From NCBI RefSeq assembly GCF_011762185.1, contig NZ_JAASQJ010000001.1:248001-312000 (forward strand): 64,000 nucleotides of DNA. The letters run 5' to 3'. Source of the DNA: Dyadobacter arcticus. Lineage in GTDB: Bacteria; Bacteroidota; Bacteroidia; Cytophagales; Spirosomataceae. Positions 42,103 through 49,660 of the stretch are shown in pieces (positions within the stretch are counted from its first letter, which is position 1; every line of letters begins with the position of its first letter). The notes below the pieces were generated by a model. The model was not told the origin of the DNA and made no database searches. It worked only from the letters and a program-made list of their open reading frames with translations. Both the position numbers and the translations under genes were made by a program.

Positions 42103-42786
42103 TCATTTAACCATTGGTTGCAATCCGGATTTTAAAACATTGATCTTCACATTTCTTTCGTAATAACTACAAAAAGAAGTTAATGGACATTCGTGGCATT
42201 TAGGATTTCTGGCAACGCAAATATAACGGCCATGAAGTATCAGCCAATGATGAGCCTTATGAACGAGATCTCGGGGAACATATTTTACCAATTCCCGTTC
42301 AACCGCCAGCGGAGTTTTGGCAGTAGAGGAAACCAAACCTAAGCGATGGGAAACTCTGAAAACGTGGGTGTCCACAGCCATCGCTGGCTGATTAAATATA
42401 ACCGAGGCAATCACATTAGCCGTCTTACGCCCAACCCCAGGCAATTTTTTCAGTTCATCAACTGACGCTGGTATTTCAGAACCGAAGTTCTCCACAAGCA
42501 TGCGGGCCATCCCTACCAGATGTTTACTTTTATTATTGGGATATGAGATGGACTTGATGTAGGTAAAAACCTCTTCTGCAGTCGAAAGAGCCAGCGCTTG
42601 TGGATCGGGAAAACGCTCAAACAAAGGAGGTGTTACGATGTTAACCCTTTTATCCGTACACTGTGCTGAAAGAATTACTGAAACCAGCAATTGATATGGA
42701 TCAACATAATTCAACTCGGTCTGGGGTTCGGGAAAATGTTGGGTAAAATAATTCAGAAATAAACTGAAACGTTCTTTTCTCTTCAT
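42103..42786 (-). CDS. nth: Endonuclease III
   Basis: Nth is a base-excision repair DNA glycosylase/AP lyase that removes oxidised pyrimidines. The 227-residue protein has the helix-hairpin-helix motif ELKKLPGVGRKTANVIASVIF with catalytic Lys121, the catalytic Asp139 in AVDTHVFRVSHRLGL, and the iron-sulfur cluster Cys190, Cys197, Cys200 and Cys206 with exactly the family spacing. QLLVSVILSAQCTDKRVN near the start is also typical. It is followed on the same strand by the FKBP gene after 54 bases. All residues needed for activity are present. Confidence 0.97.
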   Translation of the reverse strand: MKRKERFSLFLNYFTQHFPEPQTELNYVDPYQLLVSVILSAQCTDKRVNIVTPPLFERFPDPQALALSTAEEVFTYIKSISYPNNKSKHLVGMARMLVENFGSEIPASVDELKKLPGVGRKTANVIASVIFNQPAMAVDTHVFRVSHRLGLVSSTAKTPLAVERELVKYVPRDLVHKAHHWLILHGRYICVARNPKCHECPLTSFCSYYERNVKINVLKSGLQPMVK

Positions 42787-42872
42787 GAATGGTGCTATCA
42801 GTTCAAAGAATCCTTCTTAAAGTAGGATATCAGAATGATGTCAGTGGAGCGATTTATTACTTTTGAATAATG

Positions 42873-42901
42873 GAAAAACCAGCCACTCAATGAATGGCTG
42901 G
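42873..42901 (-). terminator. Intrinsic terminator after the sigma-factor partner gene
   Basis: CCAGCCA at 42879-42885 pairs with TGGCTGG at 42895-42901 across a nine-base loop. On the minus strand TTTTT follows. It ends the unit of the sigma factor and small gene and separates it from nth. Confidence 0.8.
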
Positions 42902-42923
42902 CAAAAAAAACTGTCGCTTTCTA

Positions 42924-43172
42924 CTAATACAAAAGAGCGGCAGGTCTCTTAGAAGTGAATTGTCTTGAATATTTGAAAACTTCCGTAATCGTCCTTTCAG
43001 ATGGATTACGTCTAATTTTGTTCATCTGATTCTGTATTTCGAGCGAATCAAGATAGAAATTCATCAGGTTGTCGTCAAGCGCAAGAGCTTCGACAATCAG
43101 TTCATTTTCATTCGCTGTTGTCTCGGCATATAAATACCTTACAACATCATCGTAGGTAAAAGTTTTTGTCAT
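42924..43172 (-). CDS. Small helical protein overlapping the ECF sigma gene
   Basis: I do not recognise a named family. The 82-residue product from the ATG at 43172 begins MTKTFTYDDVVRYLYAETTANENELIVEALALDDNLMNFYLDSLEIQNQMNK, which is acidic and helical, and ends with a basic tail SRQFTSKRPAALLY. It overlaps the sigma gene by 26 bases, so it is translated from the same message and may regulate or partner the sigma factor. The TYDD-LYAET start resembles the short cytoplasmic N-terminal helices of anti-sigma factors, but there is no membrane segment. This is an inference only. Confidence 0.65.
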   Translation of the reverse strand: MTKTFTYDDVVRYLYAETTANENELIVEALALDDNLMNFYLDSLEIQNQMNKIRRNPSERTITEVFKYSRQFTSKRPAALLY

Positions 43173-43746
43173 ACTGTGGGGCACGTTGGTTAAATTGTTT
43201 ACGCAGATTTATCAACGCGTAACGCATTCTTCCCAATGCCGTATTAATACTCACACCTGTCGCATCCGCAATTTCCTGAAAGCTCATGTCCTCATAATGG
43301 CGCATGATCAGCACTTGCTTCTGAACATCAGGTAACCGCTGGATCATCTCCCGCAGTTGCTCATGTGTCTCCTGACGAATCTGGATCGACTCAACGGAAT
43401 CTTCCGAAAAATCAAGTGTATTAAAAACACTGCTTCCATCTTCGAACACTACATTGGGGTAGCGTTTATCGCGTCTGAAATAATCAATGGCGAGGTTGTG
43501 TGCGATCCGTATAATCCATGGCAAAAACTTGCCTTCATCATTATATCTACCACCTTTTATCGTGTCAACTGCTTTTATGAATGTATCCTGCAACAAATCC
43601 TCGGCTACATACTGGTCTTTGACAATTAGATAAATAGTGGTGTATATTCTTGATTTGTGACGTTGAACTAGCTTTTCAAATGCTTTCTCATTACCACGGA
43701 CATACAATGTTACCAACTCACTGTCGCTAACTTGGACTTTCTCCAT
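43147..43746 (-). CDS. ECF-type RNA polymerase sigma factor
   Basis: The 199-residue protein from the ATG at 43746 is an ECF sigma-70 factor. Region 2: LVTLYVRGNEKAFEKLVQRHKSRIYTTIYLIVKDQYVAEDLLQDTFIKAVDTIKGG and PWIIRIAHNLAIDYFRR. Region 4: IQRLPDVQKQVLIMRHYEDMSFQEIADATGVSINTALGRMRYALINLRKQF. The longer frame to 43968 adds a basic, low-complexity leader with no sigma features and is rejected. This type is conserved across Cytophagales. It overlaps a small gene at its 3' end. The 378-base AT-rich gap upstream probably carries its promoter and controls. Confidence 0.92.
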   Translation of the reverse strand: MEKVQVSDSELVTLYVRGNEKAFEKLVQRHKSRIYTTIYLIVKDQYVAEDLLQDTFIKAVDTIKGGRYNDEGKFLPWIIRIAHNLAIDYFRRDKRYPNVVFEDGSSVFNTLDFSEDSVESIQIRQETHEQLREMIQRLPDVQKQVLIMRHYEDMSFQEIADATGVSINTALGRMRYALINLRKQFNQRAPQYDKNFYLR

Positions 43747-44124
43747 TTTACTATTCGATTTAGTTAACGTAGAGCGGTTCGTCGATATTGTTTCTCCTTT
43801 CTGTCTGGTGAAAATTTGGAAGTAATTATCTGTATTTCGAATTATACGAATCAAAGAAATGGATTTGAGAAATAATTTGCAAATCTTTCGGTTTCTTTTT
43901 TTTACAAAATATTTATTATTAACACATGTTAACAACAAAGGCTTTTTTTGGGAATATTTTGACCTCAATAACCTTTGCTGTCCTTTTAGAAATAAATAAT
44001 TGAACTTATCAAATAAACATACGCTAAAACAGGCCTAATCAGATCACTCAAAGTATTGTATTTATATCATTTAATTTTTCAAGGATAATTTAATTTTTTT
44101 TATAATTATTGAACTTTTTCTAGA
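43747..44124. other. AT-rich intergenic region between a sigma gene and yjjG
   Basis: These 378 bases hold no convincing gene after the sigma start is placed at 43746. The stretch is very AT-rich, with A and T runs near 43890-43930 and 44080-44110. It is the divergent control region for the sigma factor and the YjjG-like gene. I could not identify a full -33/-7 promoter for either side, nor a riboswitch. Confidence 0.6.
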
Positions 44125-44820
44125 ATGAAGTATAAGCATATTTTTTTTGATTTGGATCATACCCTATGGGATTTCGACAAAAATTCGTCAGAATCGTTGG
44201 AAGAAATTTTCTATCAACTAACCCTAGATCAATATGGAATAGGCTCCTTCGATGGATTTGTACGATCATTTCTAAAAATAAATACTTCCTTATGGGAGGG
44301 TTTTGATCAGGGAAAACTACACCATACCTATATACGCGAAAATAGATTCAAAATGGTTTTCGAAGAGCTAGGGGTAGATTGCCCTCCAAATCATATCGAA
44401 ATCGGGGAATTGTATATTCGGACTTTACCGGATAAAAAGCATTTGCTTGAAGGGGCTCTTGATCTTCTGAATCACATTTTTTCAAGCGGCTATCGCATGC
44501 ACATTATCACAAATGGTTTCAATGGAATGCAGGCCAGAAAAATCGCCAGTTCAGAGATTGGCCATTTCTTTGATAACATTATCACATTTGAAACTGCCCA
44601 GGCAAAAAAACCTGATCCGGCAATTTTTGAATTTGCTCTAGACATTGCAAATGCAACGCGACAAGAAAGCATTATGGTTGGGGATAATTGGGTGGCAGAT
44701 ATTTTGGGTGCGAAAAAAGTTGGGCTGGATACTGCATATTTTAATCCGGCTAGACTAAAATTTGATGAATCCCCAACTTATGATATCCAGCGCCTAGAAG
44801 AACTAATGCATATTTTTTGA
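44125..44820 (+). CDS. yjjG: YjjG-like HAD nucleotidase
   Basis: This 231-residue protein is a HAD-family phosphatase of the YjjG type, which removes phosphate from damaged or non-standard pyrimidine nucleotides. Motif I is FFDLDHTLWDF; motif II is HIITNGFNGMQARKI; the lysine is in ETAQAKKPDPAIFEFAL and the last motif is IMVGDNWVADILGAKKVG. The cap domain region between has SFDGFVRSFLKINTSLWEGFDQGKL. It is oriented away from the ECF sigma gene and converges on the PhyH gene, whose stop lies one base away. Function is by family resemblance. Confidence 0.88.
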   Translation: MKYKHIFFDLDHTLWDFDKNSSESLEEIFYQLTLDQYGIGSFDGFVRSFLKINTSLWEGFDQGKLHHTYIRENRFKMVFEELGVDCPPNHIEIGELYIRTLPDKKHLLEGALDLLNHIFSSGYRMHIITNGFNGMQARKIASSEIGHFFDNIITFETAQAKKPDPAIFEFALDIANATRQESIMVGDNWVADILGAKKVGLDTAYFNPARLKFDESPTYDIQRLEELMHIF

Positions 44821-44821
44821 A

Positions 44822-45646
44822 TCAATATGCAAAAAGCACCGGATTTAGTTCGCTATCGGCTGCGCCACCTACGGGTTTAGATAACAACCACGTTTCCCAG
44901 TCAGCGTGCTGGTACTCATTACGGGGTTGAACAATTTTCTGTTCCTGATCCATATAGATCATCGTCATAACTTTGCGCGGGCGACCTGAGCTATTGGGAC
45001 CTGCCCGGTGAAACAGCCATCCTGCATGAAAACTAACCTCTCCCAAATCGAACGGTGCCTCACTTACCTCGAATTGCTTTAATTGAGTTGCCATGATTGC
45101 CTCACTTTCATCACTTATTTCAAGATCGCGGCCAATCTCCACATGATGGCTTTTTTCAGCAAAAGCAAGTGGCCCCATTTCCATTTCCGTTTTCTGCAAT
45201 GGAATCCAAACTGTGACGGTCTTGGGAGATGACAAAGGCCAATAAAATTGATCTGCATGCCATGGTGTAATTCCGCCGGAAGATTCTTTATAAAGAGCCT
45301 GATCATGATAAAGCCTTACGCCATTAACTTGTAAAAGGTCAGCAGCAATTTTTGCCAGCCTCGCCGAAAAAACAAAATCCTTTACCTCGTCGCTTTCCCT
45401 CCAAAGGTTCATTACCTGAAGAAACGCACGCTCATAGGTCGTCCGCTCTTCCATCGGTTTCGTTAGTTTGTTTAAACTAAAAACCAGATCAGTTATGACT
45501 GAATCGTAGTGCGAGAGCAATTCCGCACTGAGAACATCTTTGAGCTTTACATAACCATAGGTATTAAAATGCTCAACAGCCCCTTCGGGTAGAACAAATG
45601 GCTTAGAAAGCTCACTTTGAAGAAATTCGGTATTTAAGTAAGTCAT
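44822..45646 (-). CDS. Phytanoyl-CoA dioxygenase family protein
   Basis: The 274-residue protein is an Fe(II)/2-oxoglutarate dioxygenase of the PhyH family. The metal triad is visible: His130 and Asp132 in TPWHADQFYWPLSS, and His213 in GWLFHRAGPNSSGRPRKV, followed by the arginine that binds 2-oxoglutarate. The protein has no signal peptide and is soluble. The substrate is not known; related enzymes hydroxylate lipids, amino acids or small metabolites. It is the last gene of a minus-strand run that includes a serine protease, DUF2911 and two DUF6089 proteins, though nothing ties it functionally to them. Confidence 0.86.
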   Translation of the reverse strand: MTYLNTEFLQSELSKPFVLPEGAVEHFNTYGYVKLKDVLSAELLSHYDSVITDLVFSLNKLTKPMEERTTYERAFLQVMNLWRESDEVKDFVFSARLAKIAADLLQVNGVRLYHDQALYKESSGGITPWHADQFYWPLSSPKTVTVWIPLQKTEMEMGPLAFAEKSHHVEIGRDLEISDESEAIMATQLKQFEVSEAPFDLGEVSFHAGWLFHRAGPNSSGRPRKVMTMIYMDQEQKIVQPRNEYQHADWETWLLSKPVGGAADSELNPVLFAY

Positions 45647-45697
45647 TTTAGTAGAGCTTAAAACAAAAAAAGAATTTGAGTTCCCAAAACTACCTGC

Positions 45698-46585
45698 CTA
45701 TTCACTTTCACTAAAAGCAATTTTTTTCTCCCGAAGAAATTGCTTGATCACGGTCACATGGACACATTGACCTACATTTAGAAATGGAAAATTAGAAACC
45801 CGTCTTCTGTACCCCTCAGAAATAACCTCCTTATTAACCTGATCAAATCCCAGGTGCAGATGCCTTGTGGCGCTTTGCATACCATAAATAATGCCATTCT
45901 GGTCAAAAAGAGGACCGCCACTCTGACCTCTCAGTCCAGGCGTGCTCATTTCAATCCCAGTTACTTCATTTGCTTCACCAATATGACGCGTAATAATGCC
46001 ATCAATTGGGAAGCTTGGTGTTTTCACCCTTCCTTCCTTTACCCATTCAATGTCACCAGTATTTTTATTGTAGCGGTAATTAGTGAATTCAGGAAAAGGA
46101 TAACCGAGTCGGCACAGGTATCTGCCCTGTTTAACCATACGCGAATCTTTCAAAAAGCGGGCACTGCTTTGATATAGTTTGGTTTCAAAATCATGAAACT
46201 GAATGATGGAAAGGTCCTGAGTTGGATGTAAATGGATGGTCAGGCCTTTGTAGGATTGTACGCATTGAATGAAATTAAAAAGAATGCGTATCGGATTATC
46301 GCCGGTAATTTTATACTTGGATTCTAACAGTTGTCTCTGGGTTTCGTAACCAGGATCTTTTTCGAATTTTCTTAATTCTCCTTTAAATTTCAGGTAGTTC
46401 TCATAAATGGATTGCGCATGCAAAATCTGTTTTGCAACATGTTTACAGGTTACGGCAAACCCATCTTCATTTACAAAAAACAAGGTAGCAGTGCCTGGAA
46501 CGATGTCGCTGCCGGTGTAGTAGCGAAAAATAAAGTGGATTGGACGTGTGAACTGATCTACTTTTTCAATTGCGTCGACGAACAT
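45698..46585 (-). CDS. Trypsin-like serine protease without signal peptide
   Basis: The 295-residue protein has a trypsin-like (S1) fold with the triad His49 in AVTCKHVAKQ, Asp124 in TQDLSIIQF and Ser222 in GLRGQSGGPLFDQNG. The last motif and the GIIYGMQSATRHLHLGF that follows are typical of S1 proteases. It lacks a signal peptide, so it is either cytoplasmic or exported by another route; many trypsin-like proteins of this phylum look the same. It has no PDZ domain and so is not a DegP type. It lies 26 bases after DUF2911 and 51 bases before PhyH. Confidence 0.8.
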   Translation of the reverse strand: MFVDAIEKVDQFTRPIHFIFRYYTGSDIVPGTATLFFVNEDGFAVTCKHVAKQILHAQSIYENYLKFKGELRKFEKDPGYETQRQLLESKYKITGDNPIRILFNFIQCVQSYKGLTIHLHPTQDLSIIQFHDFETKLYQSSARFLKDSRMVKQGRYLCRLGYPFPEFTNYRYNKNTGDIEWVKEGRVKTPSFPIDGIITRHIGEANEVTGIEMSTPGLRGQSGGPLFDQNGIIYGMQSATRHLHLGFDQVNKEVISEGYRRRVSNFPFLNVGQCVHVTVIKQFLREKKIAFSESE

Positions 46586-46611
46586 AAACGGGAGGAGAAA
46601 GCCTGTGGCAA

Positions 46612-47154
46612 CTATTTTTTAATGAATGGGACCAAGGCCTCCGTTTGGTCCCAGCTTAAAATCATATTCACTCCATTTGGTAATTCTTCAAAATAAATTT
46701 CAAAAAGCTCCTGCACCGACGGCCTGATCCGAATAGGGACTTCAACCCTCAAAATATCTTTACCGTCGTTATATTCTGTACCCCACTGTCCCGTCTCCGC
46801 ATTTAGGATGACTTTCCAGCTGCTTTGCCCGGGGACAGAATACAGCGAATATGTTCCTGCTTTGACCGTTTTACCTGATAACAAAACCTCTTCGCCTATT
46901 TCAATCAAGGTAGCTTCATTGGCACCGGTGCGCCAAACTTTTCCGTAGGGAAGTAGTGCCTTATCCTGTTGCCTTCCAAAGATCAACCGTCCCTTTTTAC
47001 CAGGTTTGCTATAAATGACTTTGATTTTAATTCCATTCTCAGATGTCTCCGCAATGGCCTCCGGGCTGAACGATTTTGTATATTTTCTAACCCCAAAAAA
47101 GCCAACTACAAATATTATTATGACACCTAAAATAACGAGAAGAATTTTTTTCAT
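46612..47154 (-). CDS. Membrane-anchored DUF2911 protein
   Basis: The 180-residue protein begins with one hydrophobic segment (LLVILGVIIIFVVGFFGV) that may be a signal anchor or signal peptide. The rest is a DUF2911 domain, beta-rich, with KVIYSKPGKKGRLIFG, LLPYGKVWRTGANEATLIEI, VKAGTYSLYSVPGQSSWKVILN and ILSWDQTEALVPF. DUF2911 proteins are widespread in Bacteroidetes and of unknown function, perhaps periplasmic. The gene lies three bases after the first DUF6089 gene and 26 before the protease, so it is within a coupled run. Confidence 0.88.
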   Translation of the reverse strand: MKKILLVILGVIIIFVVGFFGVRKYTKSFSPEAIAETSENGIKIKVIYSKPGKKGRLIFGRQQDKALLPYGKVWRTGANEATLIEIGEEVLLSGKTVKAGTYSLYSVPGQSSWKVILNAETGQWGTEYNDGKDILRVEVPIRIRPSVQELFEIYFEELPNGVNMILSWDQTEALVPFIKK

Positions 47155-47157
47155 ATG

Positions 47158-47856
47158 TCAAGGGCAAACGATTTTGTAAAAGGTATAGCTAATCGAAAGC
47201 CTAACGTAGTAATAATTATCTTTCAAGGAAGGATCACCCTGAATTTTATCTGTAGAAACTGGTTCTCCGCCCAGATTATCCAGATAATCTGTAAAAGTTT
47301 TCCTTGTCCCATATTCTAACCCAATGTTCCAGGGACGCCTAATCTGATATTTAATTCCAACCCCATAAGGAAGTACAAAAGTGCTTGTTTTATAAGGACT
47401 TGTCTGAACATTAGGGTTAAACTTCGAATAACCGATGCCGCCAAATAAATAAGGACTCCAATTTACCGCAAATCTCCGTTCCTGAAAATTAAGGAAGTTG
47501 TACTCCGCCACAGCGCTGCCTTCCAGGATTGTTGTCCTGAATGACATGTTTCTGACCCTTTGAAACGGATCTTTACTTGACTTATCATCTGCACCAATAA
47601 TCCCTCCTGCCACTTCTGCACGTAAAGACAATGCCTGATTTGGGTTAAAACGAAAAAAAAGGCTTCCTCCCGGTTTGAAAAAGCGCATTCTCAAAGTAGG
47701 CGAAATATCCCCTCTGTAATTGAATCCTCCAACGCCGGCACCCAACTCAATTTTTTGAGCGTAAACGAAACCATTACCCGCCATTAAAAAATAAATACCT
47801 GCCACTATTGAAAGGAGCAAGTATCTACTATTCAAATTTCTAAAAACGTACTTCAA
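47158..47856 (-). CDS. DUF6089 outer-membrane beta-barrel, first copy
   Basis: The 232-residue protein has a signal peptide (cleaved near VYAQ) and a beta-barrel body: IELGAGVGGFNYRGDISP, PGGSLFFRFNPNQALSLRAEVAGGIIG, PYLFGGIGYSKFNPN and PYGVGIKYQIRRPWNIGLEYGTRKTFTDYLDN. It ends in an aromatic strand, YYYVRLSISYTFYKIVCP. The pattern matches the DUF6089 family, a small outer-membrane barrel frequent in Cytophagales. The second, larger copy lies 12 bases upstream, and the shared TFTDYLD motif near the end of both shows that they are paralogues. DUF2911 follows three bases downstream. Confidence 0.85.
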   Translation of the reverse strand: MKYVFRNLNSRYLLLSIVAGIYFLMAGNGFVYAQKIELGAGVGGFNYRGDISPTLRMRFFKPGGSLFFRFNPNQALSLRAEVAGGIIGADDKSSKDPFQRVRNMSFRTTILEGSAVAEYNFLNFQERRFAVNWSPYLFGGIGYSKFNPNVQTSPYKTSTFVLPYGVGIKYQIRRPWNIGLEYGTRKTFTDYLDNLGGEPVSTDKIQGDPSLKDNYYYVRLSISYTFYKIVCP

Positions 47857-47868
47857 TGGTTTTTCAAA

Positions 47869-48879
47869 TTACTTAAGTGGAGGACATTTGATTTGTGAAG
47901 GCAGCATGTAATTGATATGGATCATGCCGAAAAGGTAGTTGTCTGTATAAGTCGGGCTGTTTCCTCTTGCCGTCCCTGGCGCTGCAAATCCCGTTGTTGG
48001 CAGGGCTGCCAAAGGATCATTAGTTTCCAGGCTATAATTAACCACCAAAAATTTCTTTAAGGATTCGGTCCTGTCAGCACCTTTTCTTACCGCAAGCTGA
48101 TTTGTTGATCTGTTAGAGAGTGCAAGCGCTAATGGATCATCAGCAAATAATGCCGGATCTGCATAGTTCCCATGTGCGTCATCAAGATAATCTGTAAACG
48201 TTTTCCTAAAACCAAGTTCAGCGGACACATCAAATCTTGAGTTTATTTTATACCTCACTCCAATCCCGATTGGGATAGCAAACTGGACGAGCGAATAGGG
48301 TTTCGCGTAACCTTCGTTTCCCTGCCCTTCTGTACCAAGTGGCTGCAATTTAACCCAATCCCCTTTTAAAGAATCTAATGCTTTCGGATTATGAGCGGTT
48401 AACGCAATGCCTGCGAAAACATATGTCCCGAATTGAGGACGTCGGTCATAGCTTCGGTTATCCGGCGTGAGTTTAAATATCCCCTGGATAGAAAACTCTT
48501 TCAAATCATTGCGAAAATGGAGGTTTCTGGCGTAAAAAACATTGGACTCATATTTGGAACTACGATTCGAAATGTAATCATCGCCGGCAATTCTAGCATA
48601 TGTAAAACTGGCTCTGGCAGCCAATCTTGGCGTAAAATGGCGAGTATAGTTACCACCCGCACTCCAACGCATCATATAAAAAATAGAGGAAAAAGGTCTT
48701 CTGTAAGGTGCGAAATCTCCAAAGTAGCTGGAAGTCCCAATGCCGGCTCCCACTGTCGAATAGGGGACAAAGATACCGCGACTTTGTGCTTGTGAATCCG
48801 TATTTGTCAATAATAACCCAAAAGTCAAGATCAATGTCAGCGCTCCGGTTACACTTTTCAATTCAAAATTTTTACGCAT
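47869..48879 (-). CDS. DUF6089 outer-membrane beta-barrel, second copy
   Basis: The 336-residue protein from the ATG at 48879 has a signal peptide (cleaved near SQAQ) and a barrel: GIFVPYSTVGAGIGTSSYFGDFAPYRRP, MMRWSAGGNYTRHFTPRLAARASFTYARI, and FAIPIGIGVRYKINSRFDVSAELGFRKTFTDYLDDAHGN. It ends with IHINYMLPSQIKCPPL. It is a longer paralogue of the downstream DUF6089 gene, with a large insertion containing FADDPLALALSNRSTNQ. A -7 promoter element at 48898-48905 suggests that this gene heads a five-gene run ending with PhyH. Function is unknown; an outer-membrane structural or assembly role is likely. Confidence 0.85.
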   Translation of the reverse strand: MRKNFELKSVTGALTLILTFGLLLTNTDSQAQSRGIFVPYSTVGAGIGTSSYFGDFAPYRRPFSSIFYMMRWSAGGNYTRHFTPRLAARASFTYARIAGDDYISNRSSKYESNVFYARNLHFRNDLKEFSIQGIFKLTPDNRSYDRRPQFGTYVFAGIALTAHNPKALDSLKGDWVKLQPLGTEGQGNEGYAKPYSLVQFAIPIGIGVRYKINSRFDVSAELGFRKTFTDYLDDAHGNYADPALFADDPLALALSNRSTNQLAVRKGADRTESLKKFLVVNYSLETNDPLAALPTTGFAAPGTARGNSPTYTDNYLFGMIHINYMLPSQIKCPPLK

Positions 48880-48897
48880 TTGAGATCGATTTTTTTG

Positions 48898-48905
48898 CAA
48901 AAATA
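48898..48905 (-). promoter_or_regulatory. -7 element for the DUF6089-PhyH run
   Basis: TATTTTTG on the minus strand fits TAnnTTTG. The predicted start near 48891 leaves a leader of about 12 bases before the ATG at 48879, and rules out the longer frame starting at 48900. Confidence 0.45.
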
Positions 48906-49033
48906 GAATAGTTGTTGGTTTTCTTCAGGTTGTATCTCCTTTTGAACGTATTTACCCAAAATTTATTTGTAGCGCCAATTTTTTTTAGCCGTAACAAAAC
49001 TTCATTATCATTGCGTACCAAATAAGGAACATT

Positions 49034-49660
49034 ATGATCACGGCCAGCAATCTTCGCTTTTCATACTCCTCTTTGAAAAAATTCGATTTTCCTGATATTA
49101 GTTGTAAAGACAAAGAAGCGCTCCTCATCCTTGGTCAATCAGGAAAAGGAAAAACAACATTGCTTCATCTGCTTGCGCTTCTTCTAAAACCTGATTCCGG
49201 TGAAATTCTGATTGCAGGCAAACTGGCTAATAGCCTTTCTCCTGAGCTTGCTACCCGAGTCAGGGCAAAACATATTGGCATTATTTATCAGCGTCCACAC
49301 TTTGTAAGTTCCTTATCTGTAATAGACAATATTTTGCTTTCCAATTATTTGGCAAATCAAAAGCAGGATAGGGCAAAGGCTATTTATCTGGCGCAAGAAT
49401 TAGGCTTTGCAGAGCATTTATCAAAGAAAACAACCCAATTAAGCCAGGGTGAGCAGCAAAGGGTTAGCATTGCGCGCTCTTTGATGAATGATCCAAATGT
49501 CATACTAGCCGACGAACCTACTTCCAGTCTTGACGACAGCAATTGCGAAAAGGTCATCAATCTGCTGAAACGCCAATCAGCATCAATTGGGGCGAGTTTG
49601 GTAGTGGTGACACACGACCAGCGTTTAAAAGACGAATTCTCCAACCGGGTGACTTTATGA
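49034..49660 (+). CDS. ABC transporter ATP-binding subunit (LolD/MacB type)
   Basis: The 208-residue protein is a small ABC ATPase: Walker A at LGQSGKGKTTLLHLLALLL, the signature LSQGEQQRVSIARSL, and Walker B with ILADEPTSSLDD, plus the switch histidine in VVVTHDQRLK. Its sequence and size resemble LolD and the ATPase partners of FtsX-like permeases. The stop TGA overlaps the start of the permease gene in ATGA, so they are co-translated. The permease and a DUF3299-like protein follow. This arrangement resembles zinc-regulated ABC systems with an FtsX permease, but the substrate cannot be read directly. Confidence 0.88.
   Translation: MITASNLRFSYSSLKKFDFPDISCKDKEALLILGQSGKGKTTLLHLLALLLKPDSGEILIAGKLANSLSPELATRVRAKHIGIIYQRPHFVSSLSVIDNILLSNYLANQKQDRAKAIYLAQELGFAEHLSKKTTQLSQGEQQRVSIARSLMNDPNVILADEPTSSLDDSNCEKVINLLKRQSASIGASLVVVTHDQRLKDEFSNRVTL

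Noticed and set aside
42858..42865. TACTTTTG box on the plus strand near the nth start
   Set aside because: It matches a -7 box but points at no plus-strand gene; the nearest plus-strand gene starts more than 1200 bases away.
43747..43968. N-terminal extension of the second ECF sigma factor
   Set aside because: The extra 74 residues are basic and low in complexity with no sigma region; the ATG at 43746 starts a normal-length ECF factor.
49543..49656. N-terminal extension of the permease frame inside the ATPase gene
   Set aside because: These 38 codons read the ATPase gene in a different frame. The ATG at 49657 overlaps the ATPase stop in ATGA and starts the membrane-protein sequence properly.
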